Position numbers and translations under genes: made by a program
NCBI RefSeq assembly: GCF_002964765.1
Contig: NZ_PQCF01000007.1
Location: forward strand, 1-64,000
From: Pseudoalteromonas sp. T1lg88
Lineage (GTDB): Bacteria; Pseudomonadota; Gammaproteobacteria; Enterobacterales; Alteromonadaceae
Length of the DNA: 64,000 nt
Direction of reading: 5' to 3'
The notes under the pieces: generated by a model
Seen by the model: the letters and a program-made list of their open reading frames with translations, nothing else
What the model was told of the DNA's origin: nothing
The model's database searches: none
Shown: piece by piece, positions 28,090-40,787 of the stretch
Layout: every line of letters starts with the position of its first letter
How positions within the stretch are numbered: position 1 is the stretch's first letter

Positions 28090-28764
28090 ATGAAAGACTA
28101 CCTGATCGCGCCCTCGATCCTTTCCGCCGACTTTGCCCGTCTTGGTGAAGACGTAGAGCGAGTTATTTCCGCCGGCGCCGATGTGGTGCATTTTGATGTG
28201 ATGGATAATCACTATGTGCCGAACCTGACGTTTGGTCCCATGGTGTGTAAGGCGCTTAGAGATTATGGCATCACGGCACCTATTGATGTGCACCTGATGG
28301 TGAAGCCGGTCGACAGCCTGATCCCTGAATTTGCCAAGGCTGGTGCCAGCATTATTACCTTCCACCCTGAGGCCAGCGAGCATGTGGATCGTACCCTGGC
28401 TCTGATCAAGGAGCATGGTTGTCAGGCAGGTCTGGTATTTAACCCGGCGACACCGCTGCATATTATTGAGCATGTTATTGATAAGCTGGATGTTATCTTA
28501 TTAATGTCAGTTAACCCTGGGTTTGGCGGCCAGAGCTTTATTGCTCATACCTTGGAAAAGCTTAAGCAGGTACGTGCCATCATAGATGCCAGTGGTCGTG
28601 ATATTCGACTTGAGGTCGACGGTGGTGTGAAGGTGGATAATATTGCCGAAGTGGCGGCCGCCGGTGCCGATATGTTTGTAGCCGGTTCGGCTATTTTTAG
28701 TCAACCCGACTATCAGGTAGTCATCGAGCAGATGCGCAGCGAACTCGCCAAGGTTGCTCAGTGA
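28090..28764 (+). CDS. rpe: Ribulose-phosphate 3-epimerase
   Basis: Interconverts ribulose-5-P and xylulose-5-P in the pentose phosphate pathway. A TIM barrel with metal-ligand histidines and aspartates in [14 protein letters not shown] and DVHLMV, and the acidic LEVDGGV near the end. 224 residues (E. coli 225). AAAGGAG lies nine bases before the ATG. The GTG of gph overlaps its last codon. Confidence 0.97.
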   Translation: MKDYLIAPSILSADFARLGEDVERVISAGADVVHFDVMDNHYVPNLTFGPMVCKALRDYGITAPIDVHLMVKPVDSLIPEFAKAGASIITFHPEASEHVDRTLALIKEHGCQAGLVFNPATPLHIIEHVIDKLDVILLMSVNPGFGGQSFIAHTLEKLKQVRAIIDASGRDIRLEVDGGVKVDNIAEVAAAGADMFVAGSAIFSQPDYQVVIEQMRSELAKVAQ

Positions 28765-29423
28765 AATACCAGGCGCTGATATTTGATCTTGATGGCACCC
28801 TGGTCGACAGCGTGCCGGATATGTACATAGCGGTGAACCTGATGCTTACCGATCTGGCTCGACCGGTGATCTCTCACGCCATGGTCAGCCAGTTTGTCGG
28901 TAATGGCATAGAGCAGCTAGTGGTGCGTGCGCTTAGTGGTGATATGGAGCCCAATCCGTTGCTAACGGAGCAGGAGATTGGCCGTGCCAACGAGCTGTTC
29001 TGCCACCATTATCTTGCGGTGTTGGGCCAGTATTCGCAGCTTTACCCCCATGTTGAAACTGTATTGGCGGCCTTTGCGGCTACGCCCAAGGCTTTGGTCA
29101 CCAACAAGGCCCGATGTTTTACCGAGGCTTTATTGCAACAGCTGGGTATTGCCAGTCATTTTCAGGTGATTGTGTGTGGCGATGATGGCAAGAAAAAACC
29201 TTCGCCCGAGCCCTTGCTAAAGGCTTGCCAGCAGCTTGGTGTCGAACCGGCTCAAGCCTTGATGATCGGCGACTCGAAATCGGATCTGCTGGCGGCACAA
29301 GCAGCGGCCATGGATGCCCTGGCATTGAGCGGCGGTTATCACCAGGGTGAAGACCTGCGCCAGTACAATCCAGAGTACCTCTGTGACCAATTCTTAGATA
29401 TAATCACCGCCATTAATCGATAA
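28761..29423 (+). CDS. gph: Phosphoglycolate phosphatase
   Basis: HAD phosphatase that removes 2-phosphoglycolate formed during DNA repair and oxidative metabolism. The nucleophile is D9 in [12 protein letters not shown], motif II is ALVTNK, motif III includes KKKPSPEP and motif IV is MIGDSKSD. A helical cap lies between about residues 20 and 90. GTG start, overlapping the rpe stop. 220 residues (E. coli 252; other Gph about 220-225). Confidence 0.93.
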   Translation: MKYQALIFDLDGTLVDSVPDMYIAVNLMLTDLARPVISHAMVSQFVGNGIEQLVVRALSGDMEPNPLLTEQEIGRANELFCHHYLAVLGQYSQLYPHVETVLAAFAATPKALVTNKARCFTEALLQQLGIASHFQVIVCGDDGKKKPSPEPLLKACQQLGVEPAQALMIGDSKSDLLAAQAAAMDALALSGGYHQGEDLRQYNPEYLCDQFLDIITAINR

Positions 29424-29439
29424 GCAATAAAGGAACATC

Positions 29440-30444
29440 ATGAGTAAACCAGTAGTGTTAAGCGGCATTCAGCCAACAGGTGGTATGACAATCGGCAATT
29501 ATGTTGGCGCCATTAACCAGTGGCTTAGCTTGCAAGAGCATCATGAAAGTTACTTTATGCTGGTTGACCTGCATGCCATCACCATTCGCCAAGAGCCGGA
29601 AGTACTGCGCTCGCGTGTGCTTGATGGTGTGGCTCTTTATGCTGCTTGTGGTATCGACCCGGAAAAAGCAGCGTTATTCGTGCAATCTCAGGTGCCTGAG
29701 CATGCGCAGCTGGCCTGGGTGTTGAACTGCTACGCGCAAATGGGCGAACTTAACCGCATGACACAGTTCAAGGATAAGTCGGCCAAGCACGCCAACAACG
29801 TCAATGTCGGCCTATTTGCCTATCCTGTGTTACAGGCGGCCGATATCCTCCTGTATCAGGCGGATCAGGTGCCGGTAGGTGAAGACCAAAAGCAACACCT
29901 GGAGCTGACCCGAGATATCGCCACGCGCTTTAACAACCTTTATGGTGAAGTGTTTAAGCTGCCAGAGCCTTATATTCCTGAGTTTGGCGCCCGTGTAATG
30001 AGCTTGCAGGATCCATTGAAGAAGATGTCCAAGTCGGATGAAAACCCAAATGGTTACATCATGCTTCTGGACGAGCCAAAGAAGATCGAGAAAAAGCTGA
30101 AAAAAGCGGTGACCGACTCTGACGAGCAGGCACGTATTTACTTTGATCGTCAGGAAAAGCCGGGCGTATCAAACTTGTTGACCTTACTGTCGGTAGCAAC
30201 CAAGCGTTCTATCGATGATCTAGTGCCTGAGTACGAAGACAAGATGTATGGTCACCTGAAGAAGGACACCGCCGATGCCGTGGTAGCCATGATTGAGCCT
30301 ATTCAACAGCGCTTTAAAGAGATCCGTGCGGATCAGGCGTTGCTGGATCAGATCATGCGCAGCGGCGCTGAGAAAGCCAGAGCGAAGGCAGCGCCGACAT
30401 TAAAAGCAGTGTACGACGCACTTGGCTTTATTCCGCGTCCTTAA
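29440..30444 (+). CDS. trpS: Tryptophanyl-tRNA synthetase
   Basis: Class I synthetase charging tRNA-Trp. The HIGH-equivalent is TIGN in [12 protein letters not shown] (about residue 20) and the KMSKS loop is KKMSKSD (about 195). 334 residues equals E. coli TrpS. AAGGAAC is upstream of the ATG. It ends the rpe-gph-trpS run and is followed by a terminator. Confidence 0.98.
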   Translation: MSKPVVLSGIQPTGGMTIGNYVGAINQWLSLQEHHESYFMLVDLHAITIRQEPEVLRSRVLDGVALYAACGIDPEKAALFVQSQVPEHAQLAWVLNCYAQMGELNRMTQFKDKSAKHANNVNVGLFAYPVLQAADILLYQADQVPVGEDQKQHLELTRDIATRFNNLYGEVFKLPEPYIPEFGARVMSLQDPLKKMSKSDENPNGYIMLLDEPKKIEKKLKKAVTDSDEQARIYFDRQEKPGVSNLLTLLSVATKRSIDDLVPEYEDKMYGHLKKDTADAVVAMIEPIQQRFKEIRADQALLDQIMRSGAEKARAKAAPTLKAVYDALGFIPRP

Positions 30445-30470
30445 GCGTTAGGGCAGAAATAGACTAATCC

Positions 30471-30500
30471 AAAGCCAAGCGTGTAAATGCTTGGCTTTTT
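30471..30500 (+). terminator. Terminator after trpS
   Basis: Ten-bp stem AAAGCCAAGC / GCTTGGCTTT, loop GTGTAAAT, followed by TT. It lies just upstream of pabA. Confidence 0.75.
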
Positions 30501-30513
30501 AGTGGAAGATTCC

Positions 30514-31095
30514 ATGTTATTAATGATCGACAACTACGACTCATTTACCTTTAACTTGGTGCAGTATTTCCAGCGTCTTGACCAGGAAGTCTTGGTTAAG
30601 CGCAACGATGAATTGACCCTGGCCGATATTCAAGCGCTTAAACCCGAGCATATAGTGCTGTCGCCCGGACCATGCAGTCCCAATGAGGCGGGTATTTCCC
30701 TTGATCTGGTGCGCCGTTTTCAGGGCAGTGTTCCTATTCTTGGTGTTTGCTTGGGACATCAAACCATAGCCCAGGCCTTAGGCGCTCAAGTGGTGCGTGC
30801 CAGAGAGGTTATGCATGGTAAAACTTCTGTGATACGTACTACACAGCAGGGCGTTTTTGCCGGATTAGACGAGCGCATTGAGGTGTGTCGTTATCATTCC
30901 TTGGTGGTGGCCCCGGAAACCTTACCAGCCGAGCTGAAAATTACCGCTTGGACCGAGAATGAGCAGGGTGAGATGGATGAAATCATGGGCATATTGCATA
31001 CCGATAAGGCCTTAGAAGGGATTCAGTTTCACCCGGAAGCCATTCTTACCCAGCACGGGTTGGACATGCTAAAGCACTTTATCGAGCGAAATTAA
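30514..31095 (+). CDS. pabA: Aminodeoxychorismate/anthranilate synthase glutamine amidotransferase subunit
   Basis: Supplies ammonia from glutamine to PabB (folate) or TrpE (tryptophan). The class I amidotransferase triad is C79 (LGVCLGHQ), H173 and E175 (QFHPEA). The N-terminus [17 protein letters not shown] is classical. ATG 30514 with GGAAG upstream is preferred over an in-frame ATG/GTG-type start further up inside the terminator. 193 residues. pabA is the likelier name because it stands before an ast/argD locus, as in many relatives, and no trp genes are near. Confidence 0.92.
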   Translation: MLLMIDNYDSFTFNLVQYFQRLDQEVLVKRNDELTLADIQALKPEHIVLSPGPCSPNEAGISLDLVRRFQGSVPILGVCLGHQTIAQALGAQVVRAREVMHGKTSVIRTTQQGVFAGLDERIEVCRYHSLVVAPETLPAELKITAWTENEQGEMDEIMGILHTDKALEGIQFHPEAILTQHGLDMLKHFIERN

Positions 31096-32977
<1,882 letters not shown>

Positions 32978-32989
32978 GCACTTCACCGC

Positions 32990-33054
32990 GGCGTTCTGTC
33001 TAACTACTAGAACGCCGGTCAATTTGAAGTTTGGCGCTGCATGGCGCGGCGCCA
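32990..33054 (+). other. Two inverted repeats between astC and astA
   Basis: GGCGTTCT / AGAACGCC (arms 32990-32997 and 33009-33016) and TGGCGC / GCGCCA (33032-33037 and 33049-33054) can form hairpins in the mRNA. Neither has a T run, so they look like internal processing or stability elements rather than terminators. Confidence 0.4.
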
Positions 33055-33093
33055 GGCTTGTTATGGTTTAACCTTTAGGGAGTAAGCGGATCT

Positions 33094-34113
33094 ATGATGG
33101 TTCTTCGCCCAATCCGACAACAAGATTATCAAGAGCTGCTCGTTATCGCCGAGGAGTCGGGGCATGGTTTTACCTCGCTGCCACTGAATGAAGAGTTGTT
33201 GCAGAATAAGATTACCCGTTCTATTGAATCCTTCGCCAAGCCGACTGCAAAAGCCGGTGATGAAGGCTACTTGTTTGTTCTTGAAGATAGCGAAACCGGT
33301 GAAATCGCCGGTACCTGTGGCATTGAAGCTGCGGTGGGTTTAGATGATGCATTTTATCACTACCACCTTTCCAAAGTGATCCACTCGTCTCGCACCTTAG
33401 GTGTGTACAAGGCGGTTGATATTCTTACCCTGTGTAACGATTACACCGGCGCCACCGAACTTTGTACGCTGTTCCTGAAGGAAAAATATCGGCAAAAATT
33501 TAATGGCAAGTTACTGTCTAAATCGCGTTTCTTGTTTATTAACCAGCACCGTGAGCGTTTTGCTGACACAGTGATCGCCGAAATGCGTGGTGTATCCGAC
33601 GAGCAGGGCAGCAGTCCGTTTTGGCAGTGGCTTGAAGAGCACTTTTTCAGCATGGACTTCCCCACCGCGGATTACCTGACCGGCATAGGCCAGAAGGTCT
33701 TTATCGCCGAATTGATGCCGAAATACCCGATTTACGTAAACCTGTTGAGCAAAGAAGCGCAGCAGGTTGTGGGCCAGGTTCATACCAATACGCGTCCAGC
33801 CATTGAATTGCTTAAAAGCGAAGGCTTCACCTTTAACGGCTATGTCGATATTTTCGATGCCGGTCCTACGGTGGAAGCCAAGGTCGACAATATCCGCACC
33901 GTTATCAACAGTGGCCTGCGCACCGTAGTGATAGGTGAGAGCCAGGGCGACAACGCGGTGATGGTGGCCAATCAGAACATTGAAGATTACCGTGCCCTGG
34001 TGGTTGAGGTGGATCTAGATGGTGGCGATGACGCCGAAATTATTTTAACGCAAAGCACCGCCGATGCGCTCAAAGTACAGAGCGGCGACCAGGTGTGCGT
34101 GGCAGCATTATAA
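33094..34113 (+). CDS. astA: Arginine N-succinyltransferase
   Basis: First step of the ammonia-producing arginine succinyltransferase pathway: transfers succinyl from succinyl-CoA to arginine. 339 residues (E. coli 344). Conserved stretches include LPLNEELLQNKI, ELCTLFLKEKYR, LLSKSRFLFI, SPFWQWLEEHFFSMDF, FIAELMPKYPIY and IDIFDAGPT-like VDIFDAGPTVE. Some bacteria have two subunits; only one is present here. 12 bases separate it from astD. Confidence 0.96.
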   Translation: MMVLRPIRQQDYQELLVIAEESGHGFTSLPLNEELLQNKITRSIESFAKPTAKAGDEGYLFVLEDSETGEIAGTCGIEAAVGLDDAFYHYHLSKVIHSSRTLGVYKAVDILTLCNDYTGATELCTLFLKEKYRQKFNGKLLSKSRFLFINQHRERFADTVIAEMRGVSDEQGSSPFWQWLEEHFFSMDFPTADYLTGIGQKVFIAELMPKYPIYVNLLSKEAQQVVGQVHTNTRPAIELLKSEGFTFNGYVDIFDAGPTVEAKVDNIRTVINSGLRTVVIGESQGDNAVMVANQNIEDYRALVVEVDLDGGDDAEIILTQSTADALKVQSGDQVCVAAL

Positions 34114-35595
<1,482 letters not shown>

Positions 35596-35611
35596 TCAGC
35601 TCTTGTGGATA

Positions 35612-35635
35612 AAAAAGCAGCTTAGGCTGCTTTTT
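35612..35635 (+). terminator. Terminator after astD
   Basis: Stem AAAAAGCAGC / GCTGCTTTTT with loop TTAG. It ends the astCAD transcript. Confidence 0.88.
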
Positions 35636-35783
35636 GTCTTTAGGTGACTGAGGAGCTGCGCATTTTTATCGATGAAGTTGCCAGTTTGGTAAAAAACTAT
35701 TCGATAACGCCATGGCATCAGTGGCTCAATAACAGCTCGTCCTGCGCATGAGCGCAATTATCGCAGCGGGGATAAATGCAGGT

Positions 35784-35811
35784 TTGCATCATCGGCGTGC
35801 TGCTTTACAAT
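35784..35811 (+). promoter_or_regulatory. Likely sigma-70 promoter of the OsmC-like gene
   Basis: TTGCAT (35784-35789), 16-base spacer, TACAAT (35806-35811), ending 33 bases before the ATG at 35845. Confidence 0.55.
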
Positions 35812-35844
35812 CGCTGAGATTTTAATTTAAACAACGAGGTTTAC

Positions 35845-36252
35845 ATGCAAGCAAACGTAAAGTGGGTTGAGGGCGACACCTTTATCGGTACTTCACATTC
35901 TGGCCATAACGTGGTGTTTGATACTGGCAGTGATCCTAAGGCGCCGTCGCCGATGGAAATGGTGTTAATGTCGGCGGGTGCATGTTCATCGGTGGACGTG
36001 GTTAGCATTCTAAAAAAGGCGCGTCAGCAGGTAAGTGGTGTGCAGGTGCAGCTAAGCGGTGAGCGTGCCGAGACAACACCTCGCGTGTTTACAAAGATTA
36101 ATTTGCACTTTATCGTTACCGGTACCGAGGTGAGCGAGAAGCATGTTGAGCGTGCCGTAGCCCTGTCTGCGGATAAATATTGCTCGGTGGCGATTATGCT
36201 GGAAAAGTCGGTGCAAATAACCCATAGTTTTGAAGTACAAGAAATCGTTTAA
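35845..36252 (+). CDS. OsmC family protein (YhfA-like)
   Basis: Small protein of the OsmC/Ohr fold, 135 residues. The two redox-type cysteines are C47 (SAGACSSVDV) and C113 (ADKYCSVAI), as in YhfA/OsmC peroxidase-like proteins, which reduce organic hydroperoxides or act on unknown substrates. In E. coli yhfA lies next to crp and prkB; here a phosphoribulokinase-like gene is also close (37179-38078) but crp is not. The exact substrate cannot be deduced. Confidence 0.9.
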   Translation: MQANVKWVEGDTFIGTSHSGHNVVFDTGSDPKAPSPMEMVLMSAGACSSVDVVSILKKARQQVSGVQVQLSGERAETTPRVFTKINLHFIVTGTEVSEKHVERAVALSADKYCSVAIMLEKSVQITHSFEVQEIV

Positions 36253-36347
36253 AAAGTACTTTTTAAGGGAGCCAAATTGGGCTAAAATCCGCCCTCTTTT
36301 TTGAGTCCCTGAGTGACTTTTGTGACTAGGTTTGAGGTTGGTTTATA

Positions 36348-37154
36348 GTGAACAAGCCCTTTGATAAAATTAAGCTTCATGGTTTCAATAACTTAACCAA
36401 AAGCTTAAGTTTTAGTATTTACGATATTTGCTATGCGAAAACAGAGCAACAACGTAAAGAATACATTGAATATATTGATGAGCAATACAGTGCTGATCGT
36501 CTTACGGACATTCTTGGTGAAGTCGTTGACATTATTGGCGCCAATATCCTTAATGTTGCCCGTCAGGATTATGACCCTCAAGGGGCCAGTGTAACTATTC
36601 TGATCTCGGAAGAGCCGGTAGACGAACAGAGCTTTGACAGCGAAGAAACGCCGGGGCCATTACCCGAGTCTGTGGTTGCGCACCTGGATAAAAGCCATAT
36701 TTGTGTGCACACCTACCCAGAGTCGCACCCGCATGATGGTATTTGTACCTTCCGTGCCGATATCGAAGTATCAACCTGTGGCATTATTTCGCCACTAAAA
36801 GCGTTGAACTTCCTGATCCACTCGTTGGAATCGGACGTGGTAACTATTGACTACCGTGTGCGTGGTTTTACCCGTGACGTTAACGGTGTTAAGCATTATA
36901 TCGACCATGCTATTAATTCGATTCAGAATTACATGACTGATGATACCAAAGAGCTGTATCAGATGATGGACGTGAATGTGTACCAGGAGAACCTGTTCCA
37001 CACCAAGATGATGCTTAAAGAAACGGATTTAAATACTTACCTGTTCGGTGTAACCACCGATGAGCTTGAAGAAAGCGAGCAGGAAGAAATCCGTGAGCGT
37101 TTAAACCGCGAGATCCAAGAGATCTTCTACGGTCGCAACCTACCAGAAGCTTAA
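36348..37154 (+). CDS. speD: S-adenosylmethionine decarboxylase proenzyme
   Basis: Makes decarboxylated AdoMet, the aminopropyl donor for spermidine. This is the long gammaproteobacterial class (268 residues; E. coli 264), with [22 protein letters not shown] at the N-terminus kept here in two halves. The proenzyme cleaves itself before S116 in [13 protein letters not shown] to give the pyruvoyl group. C144 (STCG) is the likely proton donor. The start is GTG, with no strong Shine-Dalgarno. No speE is next to it. Confidence 0.95.
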   Translation: MNKPFDKIKLHGFNNLTKSLSFSIYDICYAKTEQQRKEYIEYIDEQYSADRLTDILGEVVDIIGANILNVARQDYDPQGASVTILISEEPVDEQSFDSEETPGPLPESVVAHLDKSHICVHTYPESHPHDGICTFRADIEVSTCGIISPLKALNFLIHSLESDVVTIDYRVRGFTRDVNGVKHYIDHAINSIQNYMTDDTKELYQMMDVNVYQENLFHTKMMLKETDLNTYLFGVTTDELEESEQEEIRERLNREIQEIFYGRNLPEA

Positions 37155-37178
37155 TCCTTTAAGCTTTATTAGCGCCGG

Positions 37179-38078
37179 CTAGATGGGTAAATCTGCTGGC
37201 GCTAAATGTTCTAAAGCCCGCTTTTTCACTAATAATTCTTTGATCAGCGGCGTTAACAACAACTCCATTGCCAAACCCATTTTACCGCCGGGCACCACAA
37301 GTGTGTTCATTCGCGACATAAAGCTGCCATCTATCATCTGCAAAAAGTAGGGGAAGTCGACGCTGTCGATGCCACGAAAACGGATCACCACAAAGCTTTC
37401 GTCCAGTGAGGGAATGTCCTTGGCACTAAAAGGGTTGGAAGTATCCACAGTAGGCACGCGCTGAAAGTTAATATGAGTGCGCGAGAACTGCGGGGTGATA
37501 TGGTTTACGTAATCATCCATGCTGCGCAGTATGGAGTCCATCACCGCCTCTCGGGAGTGTCCACGCTCCGAGGTATCGCGGATCAGTTTTTGTATCCACT
37601 CAAGGTTGATGATGGGCACCATGCCAATCAGGAGGTCGACATGCTTGGCCACATCATGCTCTTCGTCAACCACACCACCGTGTAAGCCTTCGTAGAACAT
37701 CAAATCTGTACCGCTTTCTAAATCCTGCCAGGGTGTGAAGGTACCCGGAAGTTGGTTGTAGGGCACGGCTTCATCAAAGGTATGTAGATAACGACGCACC
37801 TTGCCGCTGCCGGTTTCGCCATAGTTGGTAAACAGCTGTTCTAGGGCGGCAAAATCATTGGCTTCACGACCAAAATAACTGATATGACGACCTTGTTGCT
37901 CTGCTTCGCGTATTTTCTTATCCATCTCGGGGCGGGTATAGCGGTGGAAGCTATCGCCTTCGATAAACGCGGCGTTGACGTCCAGGCTGCGGAAAATATG
38001 CTTAATGGCATTGGTGGTGGTGGTAGTGCCCGCACCTGAAGAACCGGTAATCGCGACAATGGGATGTTTGGCCGACAT
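37179..38078 (-). CDS. prkB: Phosphoribulokinase-like kinase (PrkB)
   Basis: P-loop kinase of the class I phosphoribulokinase family, 299 residues (E. coli PrkB 289). Walker A is TGSSGAGTTT (about residues 11-20). Conserved EGDSFHRYTRPEM, YEGLHGG and LEWIQKLIRD follow. No RuBisCO or other Calvin-cycle gene is seen, and relatives in heterotrophic gammaproteobacteria have no proven physiological role, so the substrate is uncertain. It converges on speD with 24 bases between the stops. Confidence 0.9.
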   Translation of the reverse strand: MSAKHPIVAITGSSGAGTTTTTNAIKHIFRSLDVNAAFIEGDSFHRYTRPEMDKKIREAEQQGRHISYFGREANDFAALEQLFTNYGETGSGKVRRYLHTFDEAVPYNQLPGTFTPWQDLESGTDLMFYEGLHGGVVDEEHDVAKHVDLLIGMVPIINLEWIQKLIRDTSERGHSREAVMDSILRSMDDYVNHITPQFSRTHINFQRVPTVDTSNPFSAKDIPSLDESFVVIRFRGIDSVDFPYFLQMIDGSFMSRMNTLVVPGGKMGLAMELLLTPLIKELLVKKRALEHLAPADLPI

Positions 38079-38215
38079 AAGATTAATCGTTTGTTAACTC
38101 AAATACCCTTTATAAAGGGGCTTCCATGTTAAATCAAGGCGCGGTTTGCCCTAAAGGGATTTCACGCTAGTATAGAAGGGCAAATTTAAGAGCAAAAATA
38201 AGAACGAAAACAATA

Positions 38216-39088
38216 ATGAAATTAACGACTTTAAAGGTATTAAGCTTGCTGTGTTGCAGCCCGCTGGCCTTGGCCCAGAGCCAAATCCTGCTGTTGCAAC
38301 ACGATGAGCAGGGACAACCCGAAGTGCTGGCGGTAAGCGAACGAGGAACTTACAGTAATCAACCTGCGATAAGTAAGGCTGGCGTCTACTACAGTTATGA
38401 AATCGGCACCGATAAGCAGGCACAGAAGGAGATCTTCTTTTACGACTTCGCCACCCAAGGCCGCCGTAATATCAGTAACACCCCGGCTTACAGCGAATAT
38501 TCACCAACCTTGGTGCCGGGTTTAAACGCCTTATCGGCCGTGGTGGTTGAACCCGATGCCAGCCAAAAACTCTGGTATTACCCCTTGGCTGAATCGGCGT
38601 CCAGCGAGCGCATCCTGGATAACAGCCTGACCATAGGTTATCACGCCTGGGGTCCTCAACAGGACTTGCTGGTTTTTGCCCTTGGTGAGCCGCACAGCGC
38701 CAAATACTTTAATCTGGCCGAGCCGGAAAAAATTCATCATGTGGCGGATAATCCGGGTCGTGGCTTTAGCTATAACGCGGCGCTGGGTGTCTTCACCTTT
38801 ACCCAGCAACAGGACCTGCAAAACTGGTTTAGCACCTTTGCTGCGGACACGAAAACCGTGACCCAGCTGTTTCGTTTGCCACAAGGAGTGCAGGACTATA
38901 CTTGGGTGACGGATAAGAGCATAGCTTATGCCTACGGCGGGCGGGTATATCAAAAGCAGTTACAGAGCGCCAAAGCGGCCAGCCTGTGGCATGATTTAAG
39001 CGAATACTGTGCAGGAAATATCACTCGACTGAGCTATTTGCCCGAGGGCGATAAGCTGGCTTTTGTCTGTGAGGATAAGGCGCCCTAG
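38216..39088 (+). CDS. Exported beta-propeller-like protein of unknown function
   Basis: 290 residues with a signal peptide (residues 1-20, cut after LALA). The mature part is made of repeating blocks of about 45 residues ending in patterns such as G-x-x-D-L-L-V-F-A (WGPQQDLLVFALGE) and EGDKLAFVCED, like the PD40/TolB-type beta-propeller. The propeller call is inference from this rhythm; no enzyme motif is visible. Homologous proteins may be serum-paraoxonase- or TolB-like. Its stop directly abuts the stop of the convergent next gene, with no terminator between. Confidence 0.6.
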   Translation: MKLTTLKVLSLLCCSPLALAQSQILLLQHDEQGQPEVLAVSERGTYSNQPAISKAGVYYSYEIGTDKQAQKEIFFYDFATQGRRNISNTPAYSEYSPTLVPGLNALSAVVVEPDASQKLWYYPLAESASSERILDNSLTIGYHAWGPQQDLLVFALGEPHSAKYFNLAEPEKIHHVADNPGRGFSYNAALGVFTFTQQQDLQNWFSTFAADTKTVTQLFRLPQGVQDYTWVTDKSIAYAYGGRVYQKQLQSAKAASLWHDLSEYCAGNITRLSYLPEGDKLAFVCEDKAP

Positions 39089-39763
39089 TTAGCTGCGGGC
39101 GCAGAAGCGCTGCCAATGGCTATGAGCATTAACTATGCGTACCCCGCGGACAATCTTTTGCAGGGTGCGCAGATCGGTAAAATCATCTTCGGGGTAGTCT
39201 TTTAGCCCCATCAGATAATAAAAGCCGGGTTTGCAGCCAAGCTGCATGGCGCTGATGCGAATGCTTTGCTCAAAGTTAAGGCGCAAACTGCTGAGCGCGG
39301 TTTTATGACCTTGTTGATCCACGGTCGGCAGATGGCATTTTTGCATATACCCGGTGCGCTCGCCTTCACCAGAGAACCAAATACGGGCCTTTTCACTGTA
39401 ACGCCCTGACTTTGATGGTAAGTCGAATAATAAGCGGCTGTGCTGTTGCGTTTTGACGAAATCGACATATTCACTCAGACCACAGGCAAACAAATGCGGG
39501 TGGATGGGAATTTTACGGGCCTTGATCTTGCCATGGGTGTGCAGGTGTAGCACGGGGATGGTGCTGGTGATATCGACATCACCCAGTTCTAAGGAAGCGA
39601 GTTCATCGCTAAAACCACCGCTGTAATAGGCCAGCAGCGGCAGCCAAAAATGCCAATGCTTGGGCTGTTCGCGCGCTTGTTTGTCATCACCATAAACATA
39701 CCCGGAAAACAGGGTATGCAACTCCATACTGGTAAATGGCCGCCGGCCTAAATGGCTCTTCAC
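39089..39763 (-). CDS. Tyrosine-recombinase-like protein with degenerate catalytic residues
   Basis: 224 residues resembling the catalytic domain of phage-type integrases: FTSMELHTLF, WLPLLAYYSGGFSDELASLELGD (the usual tGxRxxELxxLxxxDI block), GKIKARKIPIHP (the beta2-3 lysine block) and ALSSLRLNFEQS (the HxxRH-like block). The first arginine is replaced (GGF), the histidine of HxxR is replaced by Ser, the second histidine by Leu, and no clear C-terminal tyrosine follows an LGH-like motif. There is no N-terminal core-binding domain. It may be a domesticated DNA-binding relative or a decayed integrase; no att sites or other mobile genes are near. GTG start, six bases after the DUF2750 stop. Confidence 0.55.
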   Translation of the reverse strand: MKSHLGRRPFTSMELHTLFSGYVYGDDKQAREQPKHWHFWLPLLAYYSGGFSDELASLELGDVDITSTIPVLHLHTHGKIKARKIPIHPHLFACGLSEYVDFVKTQQHSRLLFDLPSKSGRYSEKARIWFSGEGERTGYMQKCHLPTVDQQGHKTALSSLRLNFEQSIRISAMQLGCKPGFYYLMGLKDYPEDDFTDLRTLQKIVRGVRIVNAHSHWQRFCARS

Positions 39764-39769
39764 TAGGTA

Positions 39770-40123
39770 TTAATCGGTTAGCGCGCTCACCAAGGACTTG
39801 GCCGACAGCTCGGTGCAGACCTGATTATCCCAGTTGATACCCACCATGACATTATCATCGATTAACTGAGGGGCGAAGTCCTCAAGCACTTCCTCGAGGG
39901 GCAATGAGAAAGGGCTAAACCCTTGCCAGTCACCTGTGCATTGCGCCTGAGCCAGCTCTTCGCTGTGCCACATAAGCAATACATCCTGGTTGTCGTCATA
40001 GGCGGAGCTGACCGAGGCGATACCGCCGTCATCACTGCCGAGCAACCAGATCTCTTTACTTTGTTGCACTTGGTCGCAGAATAATTCCCACTGCGATTCA
40101 ATTTCAATGTCGTCATGTGCCAT
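39770..40123 (-). CDS. DUF2750 domain protein
   Basis: 117 residues, acidic, with features of the DUF2750 family: a Trp/Leu start (VQQSKEIWLLGSDDGGIA), an MWHSEELAQA block, and a closing VGINWDN-type motif. No signal peptide or membrane segment, so it is cytoplasmic. Function unknown. ATG 40123 is chosen over a start 21 codons upstream because the family begins there and AGGGG precedes it. It lies five bases after the GST-like gene and six before the recombinase-like gene, so the three probably form an operon. Confidence 0.75.
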   Translation of the reverse strand: MAHDDIEIESQWELFCDQVQQSKEIWLLGSDDGGIASVSSAYDDNQDVLLMWHSEELAQAQCTGDWQGFSPFSLPLEEVLEDFAPQLIDDNVMVGINWDNQVCTELSAKSLVSALTD

Positions 40124-40128
40124 CTTAA

Positions 40129-40701
40129 TTACCCCTGTCTTGGATCGGTTGCTTGTGCGTGTGGTGATGTTTTCTGGGCTTGCCAAAAAGCCATGAGTGC
40201 CGGGTAAGGCGTTACATCATGCAGCTCTCTAAATTGTAGCCAATCAAGTAGACAAAACAGGCTGGCGCATACGTAGCTATGCTGTATAGCCGCTACCTGT
40301 TGCTCTAGGGCATCAAGGCACAGGGCGATACGCTGTTTTTGCAAGTCGAAAAATAAGTGTTCTTCATTGGTGTCAAAGCCGGAGCGCTGGCTTAACAGCA
40401 GCTCTATGGCCGAGTCATTGGCGGCATTGATAACCGTGAGTTGATTGCGCTCATCCCAACTCATGCTGGGCAGTTTAAAGTGCGCACTTAGGTATTCGTA
40501 CACCACATTGGAGTCGTAAATGACCTGTTCGCCATCGACCAAAAAGGGAATTTTAGCCACTGGACTGTGAGCCAAAAGGAATTTTCTGCCATCGGGCGAA
40601 AAAATATCAAGGTGTTGAAAAGAAACCGCTAGATTGTGCTGTTTACACCAGATGCGTAAGCGACGAGCGAAAGGAGACGTGTTGGAGCCATACAGTTGCA
40701 T
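40129..40701 (-). CDS. Glutathione S-transferase family protein
   Basis: 190 residues with an N-terminal thioredoxin-like domain (LYGSNTSPFARRLRIW at residues 3-18; the Ser at the start of the first helix is a candidate glutathione-activating residue) and a conserved cis-proline block AKIPFLVDGEQVIYDSNVVYEYL kept here in halves (IPFLV, YDSNV). A helical C-terminal domain follows. Substrate unknown. ATG 40701 is preferred to a TTG two codons upstream. First gene of the GST-DUF2750-recombinase-like group. Confidence 0.85.
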   Translation of the reverse strand: MQLYGSNTSPFARRLRIWCKQHNLAVSFQHLDIFSPDGRKFLLAHSPVAKIPFLVDGEQVIYDSNVVYEYLSAHFKLPSMSWDERNQLTVINAANDSAIELLLSQRSGFDTNEEHLFFDLQKQRIALCLDALEQQVAAIQHSYVCASLFCLLDWLQFRELHDVTPYPALMAFWQAQKTSPHAQATDPRQG

Positions 40702-40787
40702 TGCCAAACCTGCCGTAAGCGTGAGTCTGTGTTCGAGAGCTCAAACATAACAGGCTTGGCGGTCAATGCAACTGAAATTTAAAGGAA

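Noticed and set aside
35644-35751. A 35-codon frame beginning GTG just after the astD terminator
   Set aside because: No ribosome site, overlaps the terminator tail, and too short to support by eye.
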